Shown here: positions 1 through 42,000 of the stretch, piece by piece | Position numbering within the stretch: position 1 is the first letter of the stretch | Layout of the letters: every line of letters begins with the position of its first letter | Source of the DNA: Anoplopoma fimbria | Taxonomy: Eukaryota; Chordata; Actinopteri; Perciformes; Anoplopomatidae | Length of the DNA: 64,000 nucleotides | Assembly (NCBI RefSeq): GCF_027596085.1 | Contig: NC_072464.1 | Span: 15,017,624-15,081,623, forward strand | Direction: 5' to 3' | The notes under the pieces: generated by a model | Database searches by the model: none | The model's input: only the letters and a program-made list of their open reading frames with translations | Told to the model about the DNA's origin: nothing | Translations under genes and position numbers: made by a program

Positions 1-29294
<29,294 letters not shown>

Positions 29295-31150
29295 GGGCCC
29301 CGCTGCAGGACAGTTACCCCTCCGAGTGACTTATCACACAAGAAGAAGAAGAAGCAGGGCAGTAAATGCGGGGCACATAATTGTAGCAGGCCCGGTGGTC
29401 TGTATGGCTTCTGCTGAAAGAAAGCAAGCTCTTCTTTCTTTCTCACGGACGGGAAATATGAAAGAAACGGGGATGCAAAACTGGACAGCAAAATGGAGAG
29501 AAGTCCCAAGAGAGATAAGATCGACACAAACCTCATGATTTTGTCTCCCTGTGATTTCTAGCCTCAACAAATGTTGCGTCTGACTCCTTAAACCCGGGAC
29601 ACTCACTAGCAGTACAGCAGGTGGCTGTGGTATGATACTACACTGTGCCATTAACATCATTTACTTTGTCAATCCTCCAATTTTATGAATGTTAGTTGTG
29701 TCTGTTATACACTTGTGCCATAGAACAGGACTGACTCCCGAACACTGGTTCAAACTAGCTCGAACATGTTTCATGTCCACAGAGCCTCCTGTGCCATTGC
29801 AGGTCGTATGCTTTTCATAGAAAAAAAGTCTATCACACGTATATTGTAATTTCCTCTGAGGGAGCAGCTCTCCAGATTACGGCTGCACCCTGAGGTGAAC
29901 CCTGATATTTGTGTTCCGGTTCGGTTCAGATCATGTTGTTGCATCAACAGAGAGTCACACAGCTGTGGTGATGGAGGGGCAGTTGGTTTTATTTGTTACT
30001 CATCCCGGCAGTTAGTACTTTAGTTTGTGGTGTCAGTAATAGAACGTGTAGAAATAATGTTGTGGTTTGACTTAATCTATTCCTTTCTAAATCTAAAATA
30101 TGTAATATACTTATTGTTTTATCTGAACAAAATGCAATATGTTGTGATGTGAAAGATGAATTTTGAATGACTGCTGACAATAAGTGCCGATCGTTCAAAG
30201 TTGTGAGATGGCGAGGAATATAATCGTTGCTATTAGCAACGTGCCAAATGATATGAATTAAGCCTTAAGTGTTTTTTCAGATGCCTGATCCTATTCCAGC
30301 TCCTGTTTGACTTAATTTTGTGAAGTTTATCAGCTGTTGGGTAGGAAGTGTAAATGCAGAGGGAGGTGAGGTATCGTAAATCCTGCTTTTATTGCACCCA
30401 AAGTCTTTCATCTTTTTGGCCAAGATGAATATACTTGATCATAACATCAGCCATTACAAACACCCTTACTCCATAAATATGTTTAATAATGTCTGTCCCT
30501 ATTGTTTGTTGTACTGAATGTGTGTTGTAAAGCAAAAGTCTGCAATGATTTGCAGTTGGTAAAGGTTTGATGCAGAATGTCATAGCCGCACATCGAGTGC
30601 CATACGGTTGAATGAGAGTTGTAAAATGTTGAGTTGCATGTATCCTATGAAGGCAAGTGTCTAATCTGCTAGTAACAGCTTGACCTCCCACCTTATCACA
30701 TTGACTTTGGCAAAGATCCACTTCACTGTATGTCGCTTCTTTTTTCTACGTGCACATCCCTTGAGAAACAGGCTCCGGCCCGCTGTAAGTATGTACAGGT
30801 TTTATGTAAATTATTAATAGATGGAGGAGACGACAGGAAGCTTAACACAAAGACTGAATCTGGTATATATGTGAACTTCTCCCTCACAGACGAAAATTAT
30901 TCAAAACGTATTCTCTCATGTGTTGACATCGGGAAGAGACACGAAAAGCCTTGTAAACATTTTTATAGAGAGAGAGAGCAGTGGGAAGCCGCCACTCCGA
31001 GCACAAGGAGAAGACAGATAACGCTGTGACGACTGGCGAGATGTCACATCCTCCAGAGCAAACTATTGTTGTTAACATATGAAAAGATACATTTGTCTGA
31101 TATATGGTTAGTTGTCATTATTTTCATAACATGATTTCTTAATGAATAAA
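29295..31150 (+). other. dip2a: dip2a 3' UTR with polyadenylation signal
   Basis: No gene-like reading frame is seen after the dip2a stop. A canonical AATAAA at 31145-31150 is followed by T/GT-rich sequence, so this is the likeliest distal cleavage signal. That gives a 3' UTR of about 1.85 kb. The end is inferred. Confidence 0.5.
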
Positions 31151-31826
31151 AAAGTGCTTTTAACTTGAAATGTTTGTCTTCACTGAACTTTCAGGTGTCA
31201 AATAAGAATTTTTAAGTTAGGATTTTATAAAAAATGATACAATTAAAGGTCGTAGTGAACACATATTTCAGTTCAAGCTTCTTGTAAAAAAAACGTGCAC
31301 ACCCATTGCCGATTTGTGGGGCTTTCATCCATTATTAACAAAGCAAACGAGTCAATGAGACATGAACACCCACACAGTTCTGAGATCTAGCCAGCCTAAA
31401 TAATTTAAATCTTCTGCATGGGTTTATCGTGGCTGCTTTACGGCTCAATATGAAAATATTACCACAAACTCATACTGAGTTTTCTGACTTGGGGTGCAAC
31501 AGCAAAGCAACTTTCACAGATTGTATATTACTTTGAAATATGCTGACACTATAGCCTACAGATTTTATAATATCTTTTACTGTTGGCAGTACTTTATATG
31601 GCAAAAATCTCAATCAACTGGTTGGCTGCAACCCAGTAAAAATCAAAAAAGAAAGCAATGGATTATAGTTCTTCAGAGTAAACTAACTAGTTAGAGTGAT
31701 ACAGTGTCCATCGACGGCCATTGTTTACTATAGTATTTAATAATATAAAAACCAGGAACTGATGTTAAGATGATAAGTATGATGATAGGGTGAGTACTTA
31801 GAAATGAAAAACCATAATATGCCATT
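31151..31826. other. intergenic gap between convergent dip2a and sacsin-like 3' ends
   Basis: AT-rich sequence of about 0.7 kb with no coding or RNA feature that I can support. It separates the dip2a polyadenylation signal from the AATAAA cluster on the opposite strand. Confidence 0.5.
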
Positions 31827-31851
31827 TCATTTATTTATTTATTTATTCATA
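31827..31851 (-). terminator. candidate polyadenylation signal cluster of the sacsin-like gene
   Basis: On the minus strand this reads as four overlapping AATAAA hexamers (plus strand TTTATT repeated). It is the densest such cluster downstream of the sacsin-like stop, and would give a 3' UTR of about 1.2 kb. The assignment is inferred. Confidence 0.45.
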
Positions 31852-31934
31852 AAGACAAAACAATCATTTCTGTATGTGCCAGTGTAAGCCAGCTGGTTAT
31901 TTTTAACTGCAGTCCTTTCAATAAGGAACAAATT

Positions 31935-32905
31935 CATACAGAGATTATATTGGTCCTCAGTGAGTAGTTATACGTGTATAAATCATCATCAATAAAAAAA
32001 GATATTTGCATATTCAAAACAAAGTCATACAGTGACTATATTGATCCTAAGTGAGTAGTTATAAATGAAACATTACAAAAACTTTCCGATTTTTATTTTA
32101 ATGACAAAGTCATATATTGGTAATATTGCTCGCAAGTGAATAGTTGTAAATGATGACACCCATATTTTCATTCTCATAACAATATTGTACAGTGATTATA
32201 TTGGCCCTTAATGAGTAGTTATAAATGAAAACATTGCAAAAATGTTTTTTCATATATTAATTTCAAGAGCAAAGTCTTACAGTGAGTATACTGCTCTAAA
32301 AATTTAAAAAAAAATTCAAAGAAATTTCATATTTTCATTTTCATGATAAAGTCATACAGAGAATATATTGCTCCCAAGTGAGTAGTTATAATGGATAACA
32401 TTGTAAAAAAAATGAACTGCCATATTTCCGTTGTCATAACATTGAACAGTGAATATATTGATCTTAAGTGAATAGCTATAAGTGATACATTACAAAAACT
32501 TTCAGATATTCATTTTCATGACATTTTCAGTGATTACATTGATCATGAGTGATAGTAAAAATAACATCGCAAAAAAATAAATTGCCATATTTCTATCCTC
32601 ATAACAATATTGTACATTGATTATATTGGTCTTCATGAGTAGGTATAAATGATAACATTGCCAAAAAAAAGGTCATAGTTTCATAAAAAAATTTGCCACA
32701 GAGAATCCATTGATCCTAAGTGAGTAACTATAAATGATAATATTCCAAAAAAGACTGGGACAGGACAAAGTCGTACAGTGATTATATTGGTCCTCTGTGA
32801 GTAGTTATAAATGGTAACATTGCAAAAATAACCAAAATCATATTTTCATTTTCATAACAAATTCTCACAGTGATATATACAATGGTCTTCAGTAAAGATA
32901 CAAAG
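31935..32905 (-). repeat. minisatellite, about 12 degenerate copies of an 84-bp unit
   Basis: The core, close to ATATTGGTCCTNAGTGAGTA, recurs with starts near 31937, 32028, 32113, 32188, 32278, 32355, 32444, 32526, 32613, 32697, 32774 and 32866. Spacing is 75-93 bp. Between cores, each unit has TATAAATGATAACATTGCAAAAA-like and CATATTTTCATTTTCATAA-like segments. Copies are diverged by substitutions and indels, so the array is old. It lies just downstream of the sacsin-like stop codon, probably inside its 3' UTR. Confidence 0.9.
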
Positions 32906-33068
32906 AAAAACATTAATTTCAGACTTTTTACAACATAAGCATGTCCGTGATATCATTATTCTGTTTATAGTAATGTTTCATTATCACAATATGGCTAGCA
33001 GCATATTGACAGGTCAAAAAAATCTTCAATTGCCATCATGACATGTCTGTTTGCCTCGAATCTCTAGT

Positions 33069-36000
33069 TTAATTCACATATGCCTCTACTTTACTGAGAA
33101 GCTCGGATGCCTTGTCCAGTGCTACCATTTCATTCTCTGATTTGAATTGTTCATTAGGAATGTGTGGAAACGGATGATAGTTCGGATACTGAGTCTTTTT
33201 GGCATCCACTCCCAGAGTCTTCAGAGTCTCCACAATTTCAGGCAGAGCTCTCAGTTGGAGGTTGTAGAGCGAAACCTGTGCAGCAAGGGCTGAGATAGAG
33301 CTGCTAGCGGGATGTTGACCCTGTCTTTTAAAGTGTGCTGCTATGAGAGACTTTTCCACTGCCTGATGGATTTTGAACAGACACCACTCTGTGCTCGCCC
33401 CATCGATGTCCTTGTGAGCCGCGTTGAGATCACAGCGAGCTTGTCGACACCAGCGCTGGGCCTCCTCTTTGTTTGGCCTCGGGACATTTTCATGGTGGGT
33501 CCAAAAGTTGTTGGAACGGCTGCCTCTAGAGAATTTCTCTCGACCAGTCCTGTGATGCCTGGCCTCCTGATTCCATTGCTGGTAGAAGTTGCTGAAATTT
33601 GAGTTTCTGCCTGAAGAGTCAATTTGATTCTGTAGGTATTTGAATGCCTCAGTGGCAAGATCTTTGCAGTCAAGGTTTTTGTCAGGATGCCATCTAAGAT
33701 ACAGTCGTTTGATGGCTTTATGCCTCTCCTCCTCAGGAAGCACCCAGATATCAGTCAAACATTTATCAATTTCTCTTTTGGCTTCTTCAAGAGATGTTGG
33801 TGAGGATCTTGTAGATGAGGAACTTGTAGCTGACGGTTGGGAAGAATGGGGCACAGATCCTGCTAGTGGCACCAGCTCCATGCCAGAAGCTTCGGCAGAT
33901 GTGCAAGTCCTCCCTCCAGGTCCTGGCTTCTTTTGTCGTTTAAACTGATACAAGTCAAGACAACTGACCTCAATTGGCTCATCTTCTCCAATTTCTATTT
34001 TGTATCTTTGTGAATAGGGTCCAGAGTTCCCAGGCAGTTCTTCAACAACAATTGCATAGATGTACTTGCTGTTGGTGCTGTAGCCAACATATTCCCCCTC
34101 TTCAAAGTTGTTGAGGATGTTCATGTCTAAGGAATCATGCCATTCTTCTGGAATTTCTGATCCAGGGGCTGGCGGATTAAGAAGGAAACTTCCAGTTTCA
34201 GCAGTGTCATGGATCCCATTTTTAGCCAGTAATATTTGAACGTCTTGAAGACTGTCACACATGAGAAGTTGTACAAGGACTAAGAGTTTAATGGATTCGA
34301 TTATGTTACCTAAAAGAGCATTAATCTCTTTTGTCAATGTCAAATTGATGCCACTTATCACCTTGGGAACAGTGGTATTGTTGTGTTTCAAGTAAAAGAT
34401 GCAACCCTGTTGCTCTTTCTTGACAAAAACATCTGTTTCAGTGACAGTTTTGTTTAGTGGCAGTTTATTCACCCAAAGCTTTGTTTTCAGATTTTTGCAG
34501 CAAACAATCTGAATACTGCCAAAAGTCTTCTTGCACATGTCAGTAGCATCCTCATGTGTTGTTTCTCCCTTAGACTGCCCTCTGATCAGGCAAATTAGTC
34601 CATGTGTAAATGCTGCTGAGGACAGATGACTTTCAAACCATCCACTAAATTCACAATCATCTTCAAGCTCACAAAGCTGCATGTCTGTTTCCACTACTTT
34701 CTCCTCAGTGCATTGAGTCAGCATTTTAGGCTTGAGGTTCTGAGGCAGCAATTGCAGCAATCGATGATGCTCATATTTGTCACTGCCCAAATGGCATTCA
34801 CTGAGTTTCTCGAGCAACAGGAACTTATTCTCAAGCGCTTCTTCTAACCTTTTGGTCTCAAACGCTGTGTCATTGTAGTAGATTGTGCATGATGGGTATA
34901 ATTTACCATCTAATGCAGGAAGATACAAAGTCTTTACATCGTCAAGGGACTGGTTTCCTGGAGCTTTGATTAACGTGAAAAACTGCTCAACAGCACGTTT
35001 CACGGTTTTCTGCTGGTTTGGGTTTAGTTGTGGTTTATCACAGGTATCGGCATAAACTTCTGCCAAAACATTACAATACTGAGCTGCAGTAGGTTTGTCC
35101 TTTACACCAATTTTCTTGAAGAAGACTGCGAACATAACATCCTGCGGAGAAATGTTGTACAAATACGGTCTGAACTCGTGGTGATGAGGAAGTAAAACAT
35201 ATGCATCATCAGTCCTCACAAGTCCTTTGTCTTTTTCAACCAACACAACTGGAAGACCGGCCAATGGTTGTCCTTCAAACCCGTTTGCTTGCAGGTAAGC
35301 ATATGCACTTCTGAAAACCTGAGCACGGGTTTGGATCAACTGGTCATTTTTACATGGCGACTGACAGATGTTGCTCATATTCCTGGTTACACAGTGTGAA
35401 GGTGGTTGTTCAAGCGCTCCTGCATTTTCCATCATTTTCACGAGCTTGGGTGTCGTATAAACCGGTAGATGTATAATTGGCATTGAAGACCAAATCAATT
35501 CTTGATGTTTAGCATCGCTTTCCATCAAAGACCCTCTTATTTTAACAGCAGTACTCTCAGAAGCAAATGGTTGGTGATAGTTGCACAGTTCTTTTCGAAT
35601 TTTCACAGGAAAAATAAACTCAATGTCAGCTATGTTCTCAAGCAACTTTTCCTCTTTGTATTTGTCGTTACTCGCTCTAGTCAAGGCTGCTCTGAAAATA
35701 AGTGATGATTTCTGTTTTAATTCCTCAAGTTGACGGTTTTCTTTTGCTTCTGATTCTAGCTGTTGTGCAAAATGTATTATGTCATCTTTAGACACAACAT
35801 GCTTCATTCCAAGGTCTCTTAGTAAGCCTTTCGGTTGGGTTGTGAGTAGATGTCCTTCACACATCTCAGTCCAAAATGTCTGGGGCACAAATCTCTCTTT
35901 GGGCAACATTTTCTTGTATAGCTGGACACTCTCATCAAAGTAGTATGAGGCCGTCTCCAATCTGCCTTGAGAATTGGGAATTAGTTTCACTGTCTTCATT

Positions 36001-39000
36001 GAGGAGATGATTTTGTCCCTATCTTGAGAGTAACTGAATTGTGGTGACAGTAACAGTTTGAGGCAGTGAAGCAACTGCATCTCTTTGAGTGTGTGTACAA
36101 TGGGCAGAATGAACTTCATGAAATAGTCCAAATCAGTCAGGGTTTGGATGTTCAATGTTTCTGACAGACTGCAGTTATCTGGATTGTATTGGAGAAAAAT
36201 GCTGTTGATGTCGGACAGCATGAACAAATCTGGAAACGTATTTGAATACTTGCTGTTGAGGATAAATACCTCTCTGGGCCCATCAATCCTCACTCTGTTA
36301 CCATGGATTGTTTCAAATAATGGCAATGATTTGAGTTTTTTCTGATACCCTTGTTTGTCTTTAGACTTGGATACTCCAGACTGCAGGAAACGCTGTAGCT
36401 CTTTCATCTCTTCAATAGAAAGCTTGGGAAACTCTGAGTGGTTAATGTTGACGACCTGGTCCAACACAGAGCTGTTATCATTCACATCCATAAGTTCTGA
36501 GTGTAGAAGTGAGTGAACATGTCGGTCTACATACCCTGTGATGAATGCACTGTCAAGCTTCATAAAACCAAGTTTAAAGAGGATGCCTGATATGTCTTTT
36601 TCTGAGGCAAAATGAATCACACTTGGCATGTCTTTCATGGTTTGCAGGAAGGGCTTGTTGTTTAACCTTGGACACACAACAGGTAAAATGCAGCAGTCAC
36701 TGAAGAGTTGTCTCACATCACTTAATGTCAGGTTTTGTTTATCACCACTAGATGTTTCAGTTTTAATTTCACTCATTAAGAACTTCCAAAGTGATTTTAA
36801 CCACTCCAACATGATGCGGTTTGGGACATGAAGACCACTTTGTCGATCAACTTCACAGTTCTGGAGAAGCTGCTGAACTAACGGCTTTATATATTTCTCT
36901 GCACATGGAACCGTCAAACTGTTGATAAGGCTTTGTAGAGCATGAATGTGCCTCTTGTTTGTCTCATAATCTGCAAATTGCGCCTCGTAGCCAAAGAACA
37001 GACTGTCATATCTTGATATCAGCTTGGGAGATTTTGAGTTAAACACTCTCAAAACTTTATCGCTTGTGAGAAGAAGTGGAAGCCCATTGAGTAAACTTGA
37101 GTTGTCCTTGGTGGCATTTTTAAAGTCGAAATCTTTTAAGCAGAAACTCAAGAGCTTTGAAAATCTGATTTCATCTCTGATCAGAGTGGCAGTTATGGGC
37201 AACGGCAATTGCTCATCTGTTTTTGTTGGGTCATTGAGGGTTTTTTCTCTCAGGAAAGTCTGGACAGTTGAAGGATTCACATCTTTCACTTTAATGTCAG
37301 CGGATTTGAAACTTGTCCAAACTTTGTGCATGGAAAACGGAACCAATTTCATTCCAAGATCTTCCAAAATGGGATGGATCTCATCTCTTGATGAGTGTGT
37401 CAGGTAAGGTGCCTTAGTTGTTTCAGTTTCTCTGACGTTACACCAGTCAAGAGAGTACTGCATAACTTCTCGGCCTGCAATTATGAGTGTTGAACTCTGC
37501 ATCACTGGAATCACATTAAGGCCTCTTTCTTTGATTGATCTGTACACCTCATGTATCATTTCATGCCAATCCTGGCCAACATCTTTGGACACAGTTGGCC
37601 AAAAACATACGTAGCATGACTCAATACGTGCAGAAGGGACTTTCTTTTTTGCAATGCCACAGCTGATGTAATGAAGGAGATCGGCATACAGTGGCGCAAT
37701 GACATTCTGTCTCAAAGATTCATTCCAGTTAGATTTACGACTTTGCCCATCTTCTTTCCAAAGGCTTCTCCTGGCAGAATCTACCTCAAAGTTTGCATTG
37801 ACATGCACTGGCAGTCCAGTTTTCCCTGGCAAAGGAAGTGAACAAAAGGCTTGTCCATTAAAATCCATAGGCCCGTGTGGTGATTGATCTTTTGAGCTCA
37901 CAAGCGCTGCTATGGCTCCTTGGGGAAGTTTGTCTGACTGGGTTAGCTCTCTGTCACCATTGTTTTTAAATGAGCCAAACTGTTCCGCAATGATCCATCT
38001 AGTTTGCCTTTTCTCGGAGGTTGTAATCAAGGTTTCATATATAGCCTTTTCTGCCGTTTCTTTGTCAGATTGCAGCGCATTTTGTTGAAGTTTTACAAAA
38101 GCATCTTTTCTGTCTCTGCATTTCTCTGGTACACTTTTTTCAACCGCAAATATGGTTTCAAGTTTCCCTGAATGTTCATTGATTTCATGGACTTTTATTT
38201 TGCAGATGTTTTTCAGAAACAGAATTAGTCCTTCTGGATCTTCAGAGAGTGCAGAGCATAGTTCTTCCATATCCTGGTCAGTGACTCCCTTCTGGGATAT
38301 TTTAGAGTCGTTTGCCATAGTACCCATCCTTAGAGGTAATCTGAACATGGTGCCTTCTTTTAGAGAAAATTTGTCTGGAAGAAAAGATTTGTAGACATCC
38401 ATGTACATGTTCTTGAAAGTGTCAGCTAGTTTATAGCCCGTGCCAGCTGGTGGTTTGTCTGAATAACTTTCAATGTATTTTTGATTGGGATCAGAAATGC
38501 AGAGTATGTCATCTCCAGTGAGGATTGAGGGGCAGTCAGTCAGATGGTAAACGGAGTTGAAGCCTACTCCGTATTTTCCTATCTTCCCTGGAGAGTTGTG
38601 CTTTCCTCCTTCTCCCAGCTGTTGAATGCCAGCCAGGTCAGCATCAGAAAATACTTTGTTGTTGAACACACACAGTGCTGGACCCTGCAGCTGGTTCCAT
38701 TTCTCCCCAAATGTTTTATCTTTTCCATGCTGTCGTTTGTCCCAAACAAAGTGAATTTCTGTTGCCTCTGCATCATCAGCATTTTGAATAAGCTCTTTTA
38801 GGATATCCTTCTTTGCTGGATAGGCTGAAATTATGTTTTTGATTCGAACAGTTAGTTGTTCCTGCTGTTCAAACTGAAAGGCAAATGGTGAAATGTTCTC
38901 AACTTCGTAGTTTTGGAGGGTATGATGCCTGGTAGTTTTAATTCCAAAGTAGCGTGCCATGACACGGGGGATGAGCTCGTGACATAATGTGACACCTGTA

Positions 39001-42000
39001 GTGACTGGCATCCATGGACTGTCATTGTAAAATATCTCACTCGTAGGTTGTAAAACACCATGTTCGTTGGGTATGAGATAGTCGTTAGTCATTTCCTCTT
39101 TTGCCTCCAATATCACTTCTTTGAGAATTGTGAGACACATTTTGAGATCACTCTTAGGCAGGGCCTTGTTACCATGTTGAGAGTGCAGTTCCTGGAGAAC
39201 ATTTTGAAACTGTCTTGTTGTAAAACATCTTTCAACACCTACGCTTTCCCAGAGCCTCCTAAAATCTTTGAAGGCAGTTGGAAGAATGTAGAGATAGGGT
39301 TTTGCCTCAACTTGCCCATTTTCAGCTACACAATTAACATTTACAAATGTACTGCCAACAAGAATGAATGGGAATGAATTTGCCCTCTGTGAAATGAGAG
39401 TGGAATCCCCAGAATCAATGAGCCACTGATTCAGGAACTTATAGCATTCAGATGCTATTTTGTGACGCATGGATGTGTCAATGGATTCAGACTGCTCACA
39501 TGCTTCTTGCAGCTGCTGAAGCACTTCCTCAGGCTCTGGGCTGTCATGAACTCTCAAAATGTGTAGGACTGGATCAGCACTGTGTATTTTCAGATTGTTA
39601 TGATCAAGAACATGTTGTGTCATGTTTACGAGTGGGGAGCATGTGCCAATAAAAACATCAGTGGGCTTTTGAAATGTAACATTTCCTTCCATTTTTGTGT
39701 CACCGGGGAAAATGCTGGGAGAAATTCAGTCATCCTTAGTGTTTCCCAGTGGTGAGAGTCTTCATCATACATGTGACTCTTCATAAGTTCAAGAAGGCAA
39801 TTCAAATGCACATATGCCTTCTTTTTGTCTATGCTCCAGGTTTGGGGGATTGTGCCTGCTTTCTCTGTGATGTCTTCCAGTGGGAGATCATAACTTGCCA
39901 TTCCAAGTTCTAACAAGCGTTGAATCCTTTTGGGGGAGCAAAAGTCATTTTTGGTACCACCAAGCAAGCGTCCCTCTTCTGTTTCAAAAAGACAGGCGAC
40001 TCTTCCTGAAGGATTCACAAGTTTCCTGATAAGCTGGAGCTGTCCACCTTTTGTGGGGATGCACGGATAGCAGTCCAGTAGTTTGTCAATTTCTTGGTTG
40101 TTTAGGTCAATAGCATGCAGCACAAGAGTATCTCTACTCTTCGGATCCATGGTACCAAGGTTGTTAAACACCACTTCTTGGTAAAACTTGTCCCAGTTCC
40201 ATGTTCTCTCCTGTAGAACCGTCTCGAGGCCGGACTGTTTGAAGCCATTTCTCAACCACAGTGGAAGAGGAACAACATGTTTGGGTGCTTTTACATGTTT
40301 CTTGCATACCTGCACTACAAGTGCACTTATGTCCTTATCCTCTTCGATGCTCTCATGTAGAAATATTGCATTGTCAATTGAGCACCAATGTTCTCCATCA
40401 CTAAAGAGCTCTAGGCCAATGGAGTGCTGAGCAATGATGGAGTACAATGCATCAACCAAAGGCTTGAAAGTTTCACTGACTTTCTCTCTATCAGGCCAAA
40501 ATGTGTGATACAAGTAAGGTTGTAGTTGCTTGTTTTCAGACATACTCTTTAGTGTCAAAAGTGCAGTAACATATGCCGTCACTACTGGATCTTGAAGAAG
40601 GGCTTTGTTCCAGTCATGTTTTACCCCACTCTCCCACAGACCTTTTCGGTTACTTGTCACAGCAAATGTTCCATTTACATTGACTGGAAGACCTGTGTGA
40701 ATGGAAAGAGGAAGGAAGCAAAATGCCTGTCCAACAAGATCTGTTTGTAATGAGGTCAGTTTCCCAGTTTCTGGATCATTTTGCAAAGGCACAGCAATGC
40801 CCCCGATGGGTAAAGAGAACCTTGCTTGCTTGTTTTTTTGAAGGGCCATTTGCAAGGACTGATGTGTCCCAAAGCAGTTGTACAGGAGCCAGGACTGGAC
40901 TTCAGTTACACCAGATTGCTGACTGGTTATTTGGACAATGTTGACTGTGCCGCAGTCAATGACTTCTTTGCATTTTCCATCAAGTTTCATCAATGATTTC
41001 TCTGCTTCATGTTGCTTGGACATATTGGTTCCATCAGGAATCCTCATTGTACTCACTGTGGTTTTGGAGACAGTGAGGACGGCTTCTATTTCGTTATCTC
41101 TTGGAGGAGTTGATACATTGTTCAAGATACGTTGTAGAGATAATGTATTGATGTTCTTCAAAAACAGCAGGTGTGTTTGTGAATTGTTAGTTAAGTGCTG
41201 TTGAAAAGTGATGATATTGTGTTTGTGATACACCTTTGAACTTATTTCTGACTTGACAGCCTCTTCTTCAGTTCGGAAAGGTAGTCTGATCAGAGTGCCT
41301 GGATAGGGCTCAGAGGGACTTTGTCTGCTGAAATGACATCCAAAAATGCGTTCATATGGTCCAAACTGACCAGGAAAGCAATGAAAAAGTCGTTTCTGAG
41401 AGAGATCCAGCTTGATTCCAGGATTTGTATTCTGTTTGATGTGCTTCTTGAGGTGAGTCACATTTGGATCAAGTATGAGAAGACTGTTGCCACTTAGGAT
41501 AGAAGGAATATCTGTCACATGATACACAGTATTGAATCCAAGTCCAAACTTTCCAATTTTTTCCACCTTGTTTTCCTTGGAGGCAGCACCAACTCTGACA
41601 ATATTTTTCCAATCCTCAGCTGTGAACTGCTCATCATTAAATGCCCAAAGGCAAGGTCCTTGACAAAGAGTCATGTCAGGGTCAATGAGACTTTCAGGGC
41701 TATCTTTGTGTACTCTGAAATCCACCAAGAATTTGCAGGCTTCTGCCCCAGCATCCTCTGCATTTTGAATGAGCTCTTTAAAGATGTCACTTTCTTCATC
41801 ATATTCTTTAAGAATGTTTTTAATCCTTATTGTTATCGGTTCAGATTGCCCACACTGTTCTATTCCCACTAACTCTGGATCCAGGATGTGAGTACTGAGA
41901 AATCGGATGTTAAACCATTCAGCAGCTGCTTTTGGGATTTGTTCATGCAAAACATGAATGTCCTCCTGGCTGTACTGAAGCTCTTTCAACCCATTTTTGC

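Noticed and set aside
38544..38801. Plus-strand frames across the sacsin-like giant exon
   Set aside because: They are antisense shadows of the coding strand.
39626..39725. Programmed -1 ribosomal frameshift joining the two sacsin-like frames
   Set aside because: No canonical slippery heptamer at the switch point; the family normally has one continuous frame.
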